Translations under genes and position numbers: made by a program
Shown: positions 28,290-36,890 of the stretch, piece after piece
Numbering within the stretch: position 1 is the first letter of the stretch
Layout: each line of letters opens with the position of its first letter
Notes under the pieces: model-generated
Seen by the model: the letters and a program-made list of their open reading frames with translations, nothing else
What the model was told of the DNA's origin: nothing
The model's database searches: none
Assembly: GCF_001999985.1 (NCBI RefSeq)
Contig: NZ_CP019645.1
Location: 682,001 to 746,000, forward strand
Reading direction: 5' to 3'
Length of the DNA: 64,000 nucleotides
Origin: Helicobacter bilis
GTDB lineage: Bacteria; Campylobacterota; Campylobacteria; Campylobacterales; Helicobacteraceae

Positions 28290-29231
28290 TTGCCCTTGCA
28301 CGATTATGAAACAAAAATGGCTCGTATCAGTAAAATCTACACCGCATTACATAACCCCGAAAATAATGGAGTGATATGTGCGAAAGAATTAGCTAAAGAG
28401 TTTAGCGTTAGCCTTAGGACATTGCGGCGAGATGTAGAGAATATGGGTGTAGAGTATAGCTACAAACAAGATAAAATCTATTTTCACGGACACTACACAA
28501 CAAAAGAAAATGATGAATTATCTATGGCATTTTTGCTTTTAAAAAGCTTTGCTTATAGTATGGGTGGGGCTACAAAAACACAAATGCTATCCTTACTTAA
28601 AAATCTAGAATCTAAAAGCCAACCTAAACAAAGCACAGATATATTTTTCACTCGCACAAATTTAGAAGAAATCACCCTTGAGACTGAATCTATTCTGCTT
28701 TTACAAAAAGCTATAAAAGAGCATATGATAATTAGCTTCAAGTTTTTACAAGAGCTAAATAACACTAAAACTCACACGCAAAGAGAGGTAATGCCACTAA
28801 AGATTCTAAACTTTAATGGTGAATGGTATCTTTTGGGATTAGAATCTAATATAATGAAAAAGTTTTATCTCAATAACATTATTGACATAAAGGAAGTAAG
28901 GCAGGGTGAGAGTGTGAGTGAAGAAGTATTAGGGAGGCTAGATAATGCCTTAAATGCGTGGTTTGTGCCTGAAGCAAAACCTTTTATGGTGCGATTATGG
29001 GTAGATTCTAAAGTCGCAAAGTATTTTAAACGCAAGAAAATCTCGCCAAATCAGCATTTAGATGAAAATAAAGATGGCAGCCTTGATATTACTCTGCATA
29101 TTACAAGTTATATGGAGATTGCCCCTTTAGTGCTAAAGTGGATACCAAGCGTAGTGGTATTAGAGCCACAGGAATTAAAAGATTTTATTAAAAAGAGGGT
29201 GAGAGAGTATTTGGGGGTTTTGGAATCCTAA
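28290..29231 (+). CDS. WYL-domain transcriptional regulator 1
   Basis: 313 residues: N-terminal winged HTH (about 20-65, NGVICAKELAKEFSVSLRTL) and a WYL domain (about 145-215, with GEWYLLGLESN), then a C-terminal WCX-like region. WYL regulators often repress phage-defence operons (BrxR, CapW). It is nearly identical to WYL 2 at 50649. The start here is TTG with AAGGA upstream, aligning with the ATG of WYL 2, so expression may be lower. It is divergent from the 274-residue gene across an operator. Confidence 0.85.
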   Translation: MPLHDYETKMARISKIYTALHNPENNGVICAKELAKEFSVSLRTLRRDVENMGVEYSYKQDKIYFHGHYTTKENDELSMAFLLLKSFAYSMGGATKTQMLSLLKNLESKSQPKQSTDIFFTRTNLEEITLETESILLLQKAIKEHMIISFKFLQELNNTKTHTQREVMPLKILNFNGEWYLLGLESNIMKKFYLNNIIDIKEVRQGESVSEEVLGRLDNALNAWFVPEAKPFMVRLWVDSKVAKYFKRKKISPNQHLDENKDGSLDITLHITSYMEIAPLVLKWIPSVVVLEPQELKDFIKKRVREYLGVLES

Positions 29232-29611
29232 CTTTTAGAATCTTGTCATTTTTGCAAGTGTAGGCAAGAGCTTTGCTTATGTAAGCTTTTGAAAAATGAG
29301 ATATCTTTTAGTGTATAGAGTCTAGATTCTTGTCGTTTTGAGCCGTAGGCTAAAAATCGTTTTAGATTCTATGCTAGATATTTCGGCTCACGCCTCAATA
29401 TGACAATTATTTCGAATCTAGCACATTTCAAAACGCCCTGCGGAAGTATTTTTGAGTTAGAATCGGGGTTTTACGAGCCGAGTACAAGGAGTTTATTAAA
29501 CATATGCGGTGGCAAAGCCACAAATCCACACTTGCAAAATGACGAAGCACGAGATGAAGTAATCGCCGATTCTAGCCAAAAAGACAACGCAAAATCTAGA
29601 ATCTAAACTTC
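29232..29611. repeat. Intergenic repeat cluster between WYL 1 and cobB
   Basis: Contains a full palindromic family 1 element (29330-29406, TTGTCGTTTTGAG to CCTCAATATGACAA). A segment beginning CAAAACGCC-CTGCGGAAGTAT (about 29429-29452) follows and is shared with the histidine-kinase insert at about 59996. The open frame across 29400-29606 is repeat-derived, lacks a ribosome site and is not called a gene. Confidence 0.7.
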
Positions 29612-30322
29612 TTAAGATTCTATAAACTCTCCCACAAGCCTTTCAATCTTAGGAGCAGCACTTACAGCAGATTCTATAAAACACATATTGAAACACTCAT
29701 CAAACCAGCTAGATTCTAAGTTATTTAACACACTCTGCTTTGCACATTGACTAAATTGTGCAACATTTAGCACTTCTCCACTTGTGCCAATACATACAAA
29801 TAAGCTATTTTCAGTCGCATTTAATTTCTCTAACTCTCTACCTAACAGGGCATAGTTTGGGGCATATTCGCTAAACATTACAATATTATGCCGCAAAGAT
29901 TCTTCCCCACAAGATTCACATATAAGTTTTGGCATAGCTACATAACCAATATTTGTGATAGTCTCACACAATTCACAACGCACTTCAGGTAAGAATCCGT
30001 GCAAGTGAATGACATCTTTACACCCAGCTCGCTCCAACAAGTCATCTACATTTTGCGTGATGACTACTACTTCTTGTGGATAGTTTGCTTTGAGCCTTGC
30101 TATCATCTTATGTGCGGCATTTGGATTAACTTCTCCTAATTGTATCCGCCTTTTATCATAGAAATCTAACACCTTTTTTCTATCCTTAGCAAAGCCACTC
30201 GCACTGCAGACTTCCATAATGTCAAACTCTTCCCATAAGCCATCATTATCCCTAAAAGTCCTTAATCCACTCTCCGCACTAAGCCCAGCTCCACTAAATA
30301 TCATTACTCGTTTAGAATCCAT
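29612..30322 (-). CDS. cobB: Sir2-family NAD-dependent protein deacylase
   Basis: 236 residues, single sirtuin domain. Visible: NAD loop GAGLSAESGLRTFRD (11-25), TQNVDDLLERAG, catalytic His108 in HLHG, and a zinc site C116/C119/C135/C138. Y55 and R58 match the YxxR pair that gives SIRT5/CobB-type desuccinylation. This is a standard housekeeping deacylase, not the SIR2 NADase of Thoeris or DSR systems. Its placement in the island, directly after a small acidic gene under the island operator, and a second N-terminal remnant at 41195-41275, suggest it travels with the island. Confidence 0.88.
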   Translation of the reverse strand: MDSKRVMIFSGAGLSAESGLRTFRDNDGLWEEFDIMEVCSASGFAKDRKKVLDFYDKRRIQLGEVNPNAAHKMIARLKANYPQEVVVITQNVDDLLERAGCKDVIHLHGFLPEVRCELCETITNIGYVAMPKLICESCGEESLRHNIVMFSEYAPNYALLGRELEKLNATENSLFVCIGTSGEVLNVAQFSQCAKQSVLNNLESSWFDECFNMCFIESAVSAAPKIERLVGEFIES

Positions 30323-30768
30323 TACACTTCCTTATATTTCTTTGATAATTTATATTCCCTAATAAAATCATCAAGTTCATATTCATAGAAAACCTCTAAA
30401 AAGGTATAACCTAATTCCTCAATATCTCTATCACTCATAAAGATTCCATGAATCTCTAGCTTTTCTTTAATGCGATTACTCCAATAGGTTGTATAATCTA
30501 CCCATTTTTTAGAAGCCACATCATAGTAATTCGTGGAAAAATTTAGCCATTCATTTTCTGTGTCCCGTATATCTTCCCATAACTCTTGCTCTTTTATCTT
30601 TTTTGCCTTTTTATTTTGTTTTAATGCGTGAGATTTCTTCTTTTGCTTAGTTGCACTTTGTTTTTTATTGTTACTACAAACATGTTTAGAATCTATTTCA
30701 AACACGGCTTTAAAGCTAAAATTATTAGGCAAATTTTTTAGAATCTCACTCAGTTTATTTTTATTCAT
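30322..30768 (-). CDS. Small charged protein, paralog of the gene at 26344
   Basis: 148 residues. A Lys-rich N-terminal half (about 30-60, KKKSHALKQNKKAKK) precedes an acidic helical C-terminal half that matches the 105-residue protein at 26344. AAAAGG is upstream of the ATG. Stop and cobB start are adjacent, so the two genes form a unit behind operator site 3. No known domain recognised; adaptor, antitoxin-like or immunity roles are possible but unsupported. Confidence 0.65.
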   Translation of the reverse strand: MNKNKLSEILKNLPNNFSFKAVFEIDSKHVCSNNKKQSATKQKKKSHALKQNKKAKKIKEQELWEDIRDTENEWLNFSTNYYDVASKKWVDYTTYWSNRIKEKLEIHGIFMSDRDIEELGYTFLEVFYEYELDDFIREYKLSKKYKEV

Positions 30769-30810
30769 TTGCTAACCTTTTTTGATATTTAGTAAGTGTA
30801 ACACAATCTA

Positions 30811-30829
30811 TTGACAATATTATGACAAA
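30811..30829 (-). promoter_or_regulatory. Island operator, site 3 (TTGACAATATTATGACAAA)
   Basis: Variant centre (ATATTA instead of GCGTTA), both half-sites kept. A minus-strand -10 (TACACT) lies about 10 nt away. It lies upstream of the 148-residue gene and cobB. Confidence 0.75.
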
Positions 30830-30870
30830 GCATTGTAAAATATGATAGACCTTTGCGTAAATATAGAATC

Positions 30871-32328
30871 CTAGATTCTATTCCCCATCGCATACAACAC
30901 TTGGGCTTGTTGCGTTTGTGTATCATACGCCCAATGTGTATCAAAAAATGTTTTCTTATCTGCATTGTCATCTATGTCTAACAAATAGAATCTATTGCCC
31001 TTGTGCCTTTGGTCTTGCATTTGTTGCTGCAGATTCTGTGAAATCTCATCAAAATAACCATCAGAAATAACGATTAAATCAGATTGTTTAAAGCTATCTT
31101 CTTGCATTTTTTTAAGTCCCTCTTTTAATGCTGGGGCTACATCTGTCCCACCATTAAAGCTCATCGCTAAAAAGTTTATAAGATTTCTAGCATTATCTTT
31201 GCCGCTTAGCTCCATAGTTTCTATATCAGTAGAGAAGTTGATAAGATAACAAGCCCTATTTTGCATACTTGCCTTTGTAGCAAGAAAAAGCGTTATAGCC
31301 TTTGCTAGATATTCTCTATTTCCGCTCATACTACTGCTTGTATCTACACAGATTATCATCGCTCCTTCATTTTTTGCCATTTTATAATGCTCTTTTTGTA
31401 TGGTTTCATAGCCTTGTTTTTCAAAGCAAAAAAGGCGGTTTTGAATGTATTTGAGATTAAAGAGCAATTCTAGATTCTCATCTTTTAGCATAGCTAATTC
31501 CTGTGGTAAAAGATTTGCCAAATCTCTGCCTAAAGTTACCCCACTCATCTCTTCTTTGTGATTATGCGTTTTTATGCTTTGGTCTATACTGCTATGCTCT
31601 ATTTTCTTATTTCCATTTTCCTCTTCTCTGCCAAGTAATGCAGCGATTTTACGCAAATCTTTGCTAGTTTGTATGTGCTTTATAAAGGCATTGATTTCTT
31701 TAAAGTTAATAAATCTTTTATGCCCTTTGCTATAATCATAGCCATTTGTCTCTGTGTCGCTTTCTTCATAGGTATCTGGACAGAGTTGCTTCATATCAAA
31801 GCTTTGCTTTGCTTCATTTAGTATTTGTGCTAGGGCTAAATCATTATTAGGCTTTTTTATTCCACATAAGCTATAAACTCTTAGTAAAGATTCTAAAATG
31901 GGTAAAAGATAGTCTAAAAAATCTTTTATTGCTTGAATGTATTGTTCTTTTAGTTTTTCTTTCATAGATTCTAGCCATTTTTGCTTTTTATCCCGCAGCA
32001 AATTATCCCAATATTCTAGAGCATATTTCCTTGCAGATTCTGTGTCTGTTTGTTGATGAAGCATTGAATCTAGCATAGCTTTATGCGTAGCATTAAAGCT
32101 TTCAAATGCTTGTAAATCTTGTTGGGCTTGTATATCATCGCAAGATTCTATATTTTTGCGTTGATTTAGGGCTAACTCTTCTTGCATAAAAGGGTTAAAG
32201 TTATCATAGTAATCTTGCTCTTTGCAATAGCCTATATAGGCTTTTTGCAATATGTTATCTACCTGCTTATCTTGTAGGATTTTTGTATAGCGTGGATTAG
32301 CTGCTATGCTTTGTGGTATATGTCTCAT
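30871..32328 (-). CDS. vWA-domain protein, ViaA/CoxE-like partner of the MoxR ATPase
   Basis: 485 residues: a long helical N-terminal part (1-320) and a C-terminal vWA domain with full MIDAS: DTSSS (D329, S331, S333), the Thr in NGGTD (about 392-396) and the Asp in ISDG (about 423). Such proteins pair with MoxR/RavA AAA+ ATPases to remodel targets. Its ATG overlaps the stop of the DUF285 segment (ATGA), so it was built to be translated right after the MoxR-DUF285 gene. Intact reading frame. Confidence 0.85.
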   Translation of the reverse strand: MRHIPQSIAANPRYTKILQDKQVDNILQKAYIGYCKEQDYYDNFNPFMQEELALNQRKNIESCDDIQAQQDLQAFESFNATHKAMLDSMLHQQTDTESARKYALEYWDNLLRDKKQKWLESMKEKLKEQYIQAIKDFLDYLLPILESLLRVYSLCGIKKPNNDLALAQILNEAKQSFDMKQLCPDTYEESDTETNGYDYSKGHKRFINFKEINAFIKHIQTSKDLRKIAALLGREEENGNKKIEHSSIDQSIKTHNHKEEMSGVTLGRDLANLLPQELAMLKDENLELLFNLKYIQNRLFCFEKQGYETIQKEHYKMAKNEGAMIICVDTSSSMSGNREYLAKAITLFLATKASMQNRACYLINFSTDIETMELSGKDNARNLINFLAMSFNGGTDVAPALKEGLKKMQEDSFKQSDLIVISDGYFDEISQNLQQQMQDQRHKGNRFYLLDIDDNADKKTFFDTHWAYDTQTQQAQVLYAMGNRI

Positions 32329-32788
32329 TCTATGCCTTTAGGATATGGGTGCTTATAGCCACTTTGATAGAACATATAAGTTGTATCTGTGCTTTTTTTA
32401 ATACGCCAAGATTCTAAAGAGTGATTAAAGCTAGTAGCTCCATAAAACATCGCGTGCATATCAAATACATTACTCACATTCCACGAATCTAAGGGCTGAT
32501 TAAAGCTACTTGCCCCATCAAACATCATTCTCATCTTTCTCACATTATTGACATTCCACGAATCTAGCGGTTGATTAAAGCTTAAAGCACTTCTAAACAT
32601 ACAATTCATATCAGATACACTTCTTACATTCCACGAGTTTAATGGCTGATTAAACTTCCTAGCGTTATCAAACATTTTATTCATATCCATCACCTTGCTT
32701 ACATTCCACGAATCTAGCGGTTGATTAAAATTATTTGCTCTTTTAAACATACGCGACATAAAAATTACATTGCTTACATTCCAAGAGT
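32325..32788 (-). pseudogene. DUF285/BspA-like repeat 3' part, split from moxR by frameshift
   Basis: This frame continues the repeat domain of the ATPase gene to its right. It holds about six 25-residue units of the type DMxxMFxxAxxFNQPLxSWNV. At 32813-32815 the coding strand has GGG where GGGG would fuse the frames seamlessly (MFEGATSFNQPLDSWNV). It has no start with a ribosome site of its own; an internal ATG at 32759 is unlikely. Either a real off-state or mutation, or a sequencing error. Confidence 0.75.
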
Positions 32789-33080
32789 CTAGCGGTTGAT
32801 TAAAGCTTGTAGCCCTTCAAACATAGAAGACATACCTTCTACATTACTGACATTCCACGAATCTAGCGGTTGATTAAACTTCTTTGCTCCATAAAACATA
32901 CAACTCATATCTTCTACTTTACTCACATCCCATAATACTAATGACTGATTAAAGTTAGTCATTTTAAAAAACATATCGCTCATATCTACTACGCTGCTTA
33001 CATCCCAATATTCTATCCCGCTAAAATCTGTGCGATTTGAGCCTTTAAATAGCTCACTCATATCTGTAATAGCACTTGTA
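32345..33080 (-). repeat. 75-nt tandem repeats encoding DUF285 units
   Basis: About nine to ten tandem 75-nt units with the shared core TTCAATCAACCGCTAGATTC (variants) reading FNQPLDS, followed by TGGAATGTAAG (WNVS). Similarity is strongest in the left six units; the right-most ones are diverged (for example LVLWDVSKV). Confidence 0.85.
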
Positions 33081-34717
33081 TCAATATCGCCTAGATACAC
33101 ACTTTTATCATCTATAAGATTGAGTAGCTCATCTTTTGTCTTTGGGTGATAGATAATCCGGCTTTTATCCATATATTTTAGTGGCATAGGCTCTATTTGT
33201 CGTGCGATGATATGTTTTAGCTGGTCTAGGGCTAGATAGAGAAGATCTAGCTGCGTTTGCTTCTCTGCAATGTCCTGTAATGCTATGTCATAATCTCTGT
33301 CGTTAAGAAAAACATTATATAAGCTACTCTTTTGTGTATTATAGATTTGTGCTAGTCTCTCTTGTAAAGACATTATAGATTCTAAGAGAGTATCACAGAT
33401 TTTTGTGTATTCATCTTTTTTCTTTTGAGAGACTTTCTTTGCCTTATTTCTGCTATAAAATTCTGTTTTCACTAGCTCATATTGAGCCTCATACTCATCT
33501 TGTAAATGCGATATATCAAACTCATCTAGGTCTATATGTATAGTGTTTTCTAGGGCTTTTGCTAAAATATCTTGGATAATGTCTATATGAGATTCACTGC
33601 TCCATAGACAATGTTTTAAAAGCATAATATCTATGGGCAGCACTTCATCTCTATCACTTAAAACTGCTGCTACTCTCAAAATCTCTGCCATAGCCACCCA
33701 TCTTCTATCTGAAATATAGATTTTCTCACTCTCTTGTGTAGAATCTAGGCTAAAATCTAGGTTTGTTGTGTCTTTATCTAGGGCTTTATTATGAGTTTCT
33801 ATAAGGGCTTTTAGGTGATGAAGTGCCTTTAAGCTTTGCGTAGAAAAAGTAATGCTTTTAGCTTTTTGTGTTATATCTTGTAATTCTTGTAAGTTAAAGG
33901 GCTTTGTGATAGTAGGCTTTGCTTCATCTATGCCTTTAAGCAGGGCTTCAAAACTAGCCTTTTTCTCCACAGACAAGACTTTTAAGCGGATAATGAGCCT
34001 ATCATACAAGGCTTCTAGCCCTTGATTTGGCGTAGGAAATTCATTGCTCGCGCACACTAGCCCTTTTAATGGGACTTTTATATCCATATTGCCATCGCGA
34101 TAAATCTTTTCATTGATAATGGTTAAAAGCGTGTTTAGGATAGCTGGAGAGCTTTTCCATATCTCATCTAAAAACGCAAAATGTGCTGTGGGGAGATAGC
34201 CTTGTGTGCTTCGCGTAAGGCGATTTTGTTTCAGCTCTGCTATGTCTATGGGACCAAAGATTTCTTCTGGTGTGCTGAAGCGATTCATTAAGTAGGCAAA
34301 GAAAGTGTTAGAATCTGCTTTTTGCGTTTGCTTGTTATTCTCGGCTTCTTCATCACGGATTCTAGGATTTTGCAAGTATGGACTAGTGCTACGCACGAGT
34401 GCGGTATTGCTAGTGGGGCTTTTTGTGGATTTTAGGGCAGAGCTAGACATAAGGTCTGCGGTTGTCCTAAAATCCACAAAATCGCCGCTATGATTACCCA
34501 AAGCCGAATCCCCTTTAAAATCTATCTTTTCACTCATATCAAACGCCAACGCCACCCTCCTTGCCACAAGACTTTTAGCAGTTCCGGGCGGTCCATACAA
34601 AAAGGCAGATTTACCACTTAGAAATGAAAGCAATATAAGCTTTAAAGCCTCATCTTTTTCATACACGCCTTGACTTAATTCTTTGAGTATAGATTCTATA
34701 CGATTTTTGTAGCTCAT
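32789..34717 (-). CDS. MoxR/RavA-type AAA+ ATPase with C-terminal DUF285 repeats
   Basis: 642 residues from the ATG at 34717 (AAAGGAG). Walker A is GPPGTAKS (42-49), Walker B AFLDEIW (181-187), and RFSTPEEIFGP is the MoxR/RavA signature. An unrelated insert (about 80-136) with a perfect inverted repeat interrupts the domain between Walker A and that signature. The C-terminus enters DUF285/BspA-like repeats (from about residue 560) before a frameshift ends it. DUF285 is usually found on surface proteins, so its fusion to an intracellular ATPase is unusual. Likely works with the vWA protein, with the repeats acting as a target-recognition surface (inference). Confidence 0.85.
   Translation of the reverse strand: MSYKNRIESILKELSQGVYEKDEALKLILLSFLSGKSAFLYGPPGTAKSLVARRVALAFDMSEKIDFKGDSALGNHSGDFVDFRTTADLMSSSALKSTKSPTSNTALVRSTSPYLQNPRIRDEEAENNKQTQKADSNTFFAYLMNRFSTPEEIFGPIDIAELKQNRLTRSTQGYLPTAHFAFLDEIWKSSPAILNTLLTIINEKIYRDGNMDIKVPLKGLVCASNEFPTPNQGLEALYDRLIIRLKVLSVEKKASFEALLKGIDEAKPTITKPFNLQELQDITQKAKSITFSTQSLKALHHLKALIETHNKALDKDTTNLDFSLDSTQESEKIYISDRRWVAMAEILRVAAVLSDRDEVLPIDIMLLKHCLWSSESHIDIIQDILAKALENTIHIDLDEFDISHLQDEYEAQYELVKTEFYSRNKAKKVSQKKKDEYTKICDTLLESIMSLQERLAQIYNTQKSSLYNVFLNDRDYDIALQDIAEKQTQLDLLYLALDQLKHIIARQIEPMPLKYMDKSRIIYHPKTKDELLNLIDDKSVYLGDIDTSAITDMSELFKGSNRTDFSGIEYWDVSSVVDMSDMFFKMTNFNQSLVLWDVSKVEDMSCMFYGAKKFNQPLDSWNVSNVEGMSSMFEGLQALINR
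34421..34481. repeat. Inverted-repeat insert within moxR
   Basis: TTTTGTGGATTTTAGG (34421-34436) and CCTAAAATCCACAAAA (34466-34481) are perfect 16-bp arms around a 29-nt loop. The insert is in frame, within residues about 80-136 of the ATPase. Confidence 0.85.
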
Positions 34718-34798
34718 TGTCGCTCCTTTAAAGTTAATCACAATGTTTTAGCAAAATTGCTTTTCATCGTTTAATAAACGAAATTATAACAAGGAGCT

Positions 34799-34817
34799 TT
34801 GACAGCGTTATGACAAA
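34799..34817 (-). promoter_or_regulatory. Island operator, site 4
   Basis: TTGACAGCGTTATGACAAA with a minus-strand TATAAT about 10 nt away, upstream of moxR/vWA. A shared segment (GTGAAATTTTTTAGAATTTT and onward) adjoins it and is repeated beside site 7. Confidence 0.8.
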
Positions 34818-34897
34818 AAAGTGAAATTTTTTAGAATTTTTGTGGATTTTTAGCTCACAAAATAAGATTAGAAACTTACTTTGTGGGAGTTATGTTG

Positions 34898-36205
34898 CTA
34901 TGCTTGATATTCTTTAAGCTTTTCATTCAAGGCTTTAATATTGCTAGAATCTAAAAATTCTTTTAGTTTAGATTCAAACTCTGCTATTGATGTGCTTAAC
35001 GAATAACGCCATTTTTTATCGTCATTATAGTAAAGCCACCAGCTTGGTGGTTCTCTCTTAATCTTTAAATATTCTTGGATTTTACTCAGTTTATTTGGAT
35101 TGAGCGTTGAATCTTTGTGAAAAATCCGCACACCATAGAAACTATATTGTTTTAATTTAATGTAGTATTCTGCACAAAAAGCAAAATAATATTCCCCACA
35201 ATCTTTAGGCTTAATTATAAAGGGATAGCTTAACTCATTCTTTTTCCACTCGTCCATTTTTTCTTTCTTGTTTTCAACGAACTCAAAGCCGTTGTCTTCT
35301 ATCTCTTTTGCATACTCTTTTATAACTTTTCCTACAAACTTTTCGTGATACAATTCTATGATTTTGTCTTTCTTTTTTAGAATCTCATAGACCATTTTCA
35401 TATTCTCTTCCATATTATTCTCTGTCAAAAAATGCTCTATACTCATTGTATTCTCCTTTGTTTTTGTAATGATTTGCACGACATCTTTATAAAAGAGCAA
35501 TGCGGCATTTAGATTTGTGATACAGCCGACTTTTGCTTGTGAGTTTTCTATCCATTTTAGAATCTCATTTTTATACGAGATTGCTTTAAATTTCACTTTA
35601 TTATCTCCATTTACAAGAGAATCCCCTTGTATTTCCCATTTGCCTAAACTATACCCTGAAGGATTTCGTTTATAAGGGGCTAGGTAAAGCACAGCGATAT
35701 TGTCATAAGACGCACCTTGCTCTTGTGGTGTTTCACTTTCACTAGATTCTAGCTCATTAGATTCCATATCATTAGAATCTATCTCACTAGATTCTGTATC
35801 GCTAGAATCTCTGCTTTGCTCGTTTGCTATGCTCTCAATATACCGCTCAATTTGTCGCAGCTGATCTTCTGCCCAAATCTTATTTTCTACAATGATATGT
35901 CTCTCTCCATTAGTGATATACACATCAATATTTTTATACTCTTTATACACCCTAGCATTGCGTGTATCACCAAACCACTCTCTAAGCCCCACACATTGTA
36001 AAAACTCTTCTAAAAACACATCGCCTTGATAGTGTTTGCCTAATGGATTTAGAAATCCGCGGATTAGCCTGCTATGTAACCTGACTTCATCGTTTTTACT
36101 CAACATTTGCAAGTAGGGATTAAAGTCATTATTCCCACGCCTTTTGTGAATCTCTGCTTGTTTTAAAAAGCCGCTTACTTTTTCAAAAAGGTCTTTATAT
36201 TCCAC
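34898..36205 (-). CDS. PD-(D/E)XK nuclease (PDDEXK_4-like), C-terminally short
   Basis: 435 residues from a GTG start behind AAAGGG. The nuclease site is D94 (NIDVYITN), E107 and K109 (IIVENKIW), followed by DQLRQIERYI; HS at 44-45 and FLNPLGKHY are family marks. It is highly similar to the 574-residue paralog at 43071 up to LKEYQA but then stops, lacking about 140 C-terminal residues. A Ser/Glu/Asp-rich loop (about 130-160) interrupts the domain. Cellular role unproven; a defence nuclease is likely from context. Confidence 0.8.
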   Translation of the reverse strand: MEYKDLFEKVSGFLKQAEIHKRRGNNDFNPYLQMLSKNDEVRLHSRLIRGFLNPLGKHYQGDVFLEEFLQCVGLREWFGDTRNARVYKEYKNIDVYITNGERHIIVENKIWAEDQLRQIERYIESIANEQSRDSSDTESSEIDSNDMESNELESSESETPQEQGASYDNIAVLYLAPYKRNPSGYSLGKWEIQGDSLVNGDNKVKFKAISYKNEILKWIENSQAKVGCITNLNAALLFYKDVVQIITKTKENTMSIEHFLTENNMEENMKMVYEILKKKDKIIELYHEKFVGKVIKEYAKEIEDNGFEFVENKKEKMDEWKKNELSYPFIIKPKDCGEYYFAFCAEYYIKLKQYSFYGVRIFHKDSTLNPNKLSKIQEYLKIKREPPSWWLYYNDDKKWRYSLSTSIAEFESKLKEFLDSSNIKALNEKLKEYQA

Positions 36206-36280
36206 ACTTTTACCCTTTCTTTAAATTTAATGTAGTAAAGATTAATCGCTACAAATATAAATGTATATTATAATCAAAAA
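36206..36280 (-). promoter_or_regulatory. Shared leader of PD-(D/E)XK genes, copy 1
   Basis: TGTAGTAAAGATTAATCGCT with a minus-strand -10 TATAAT (36267-36272). Near-identical leaders precede the genes starting at 44795 and 46703, so these paralogs were duplicated with their promoters. Confidence 0.7.
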
Positions 36281-36351
36281 TACAAAAAACAATAATACAG
36301 CTTTTAAGTCATTCACTTGAAAACTCTTTCTGCATACATTGTGTATTTTAA

Positions 36352-36364
36352 CCCCCCCCCCCCC
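36352..36364. repeat. Intergenic poly-C/G(13) tract
   Basis: Thirteen C on the plus strand, lying immediately after the TAG of the AAA-gene remnant and about 147 nt upstream of the nuclease start. It is outside any coding frame. Confidence 0.9.
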
Positions 36365-36632
36365 TAAAACCCCATTTTCCTCGTATTTATATGTGTATCT
36401 TTAAGCTTTGATTCTTCTTGTAACTTCTCTAATAATTGTTGTGAAGAAGTGATTGCTTCAAATCTAGCACTTCTAGCAATTAAAGCAAAATCTCCAAAGC
36501 AAATATTATCTAGCTTTTCCATCTCTTTTTTAATAGGACTAGTTTCTAAAAATTCTACATAGTCATTAATGCCTAAATAACATATAAGATATTTGTTTCA
36601 GGCTCACTTAATCCAAAGCACTCTTGTAAAAA
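36365..36632 (-). pseudogene. Deleted remnant of the dual-AAA ATPase gene
   Basis: 36365-36577 matches the last 70 codons of the ATPase at 48303 (RKMGF then stop); 36581-36632 matches an internal stretch near its residue 140. About 1.5 kb between them is missing. Confidence 0.8.
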
Positions 36633-36640
36633 GGTTTTTT

Positions 36641-36748
36641 ATTGAAAAGGATAAAAGATTTTCTAAACAATCTGTTGTGAAACTGCTTTCAATTTTGACT
36701 GCAATGGGTGCTTACAATTCAATCAATTATACTTGCAAGACTGCATAA
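36641..36748 (+). other. Short open stretch, possible gene fragment
   Basis: Thirty-five codons ending in TAA, read IEKDKRFSKQSVVKLLSIL and on to CKTA, without a start or ribosome site. It does not match the island genes I could compare and may be the end of an otherwise deleted gene. The rest of 36749-36880 holds nothing recognisable. Confidence 0.25.
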
Positions 36749-36890
36749 GATAAAAGCATATAACAATATCTTTTGTTTCAACTTTAGAAATAAATATTGT
36801 TGTATACGAGTGTTGTGATTTTGTGTAGCCCTCTATGCTTCTAAAGATGCAATGGATTTGTTTTAGATAGATGAAGTATAGCACACACTT

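Noticed and set aside
29400-29606. 68-codon plus-strand open frame
   Set aside because: It lies wholly in dispersed-repeat DNA, has no ribosome site and overlaps the end of a palindromic element.
29612-30322. Sir2 protein as a Thoeris/DSR-type NADase effector
   Set aside because: Short single domain with zinc site and CobB signatures; no TIR, SLOG or large C-terminal domain.
30322-30768. Toxin-antitoxin pair with cobB
   Set aside because: Adjacency alone; no toxin fold or DNA-binding antitoxin motif is recognisable.
32813-32815. Programmed ribosomal frameshift in the moxR-DUF285 gene
   Set aside because: No slippery heptamer with a downstream pseudoknot is evident; a one-base deletion in a G run explains it.
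32345-33080. Regular 75-nt tandem repeats resembling a CRISPR array
   Set aside because: There are no unique spacers; the units are translated as 25-residue DUF285 repeats in one frame.
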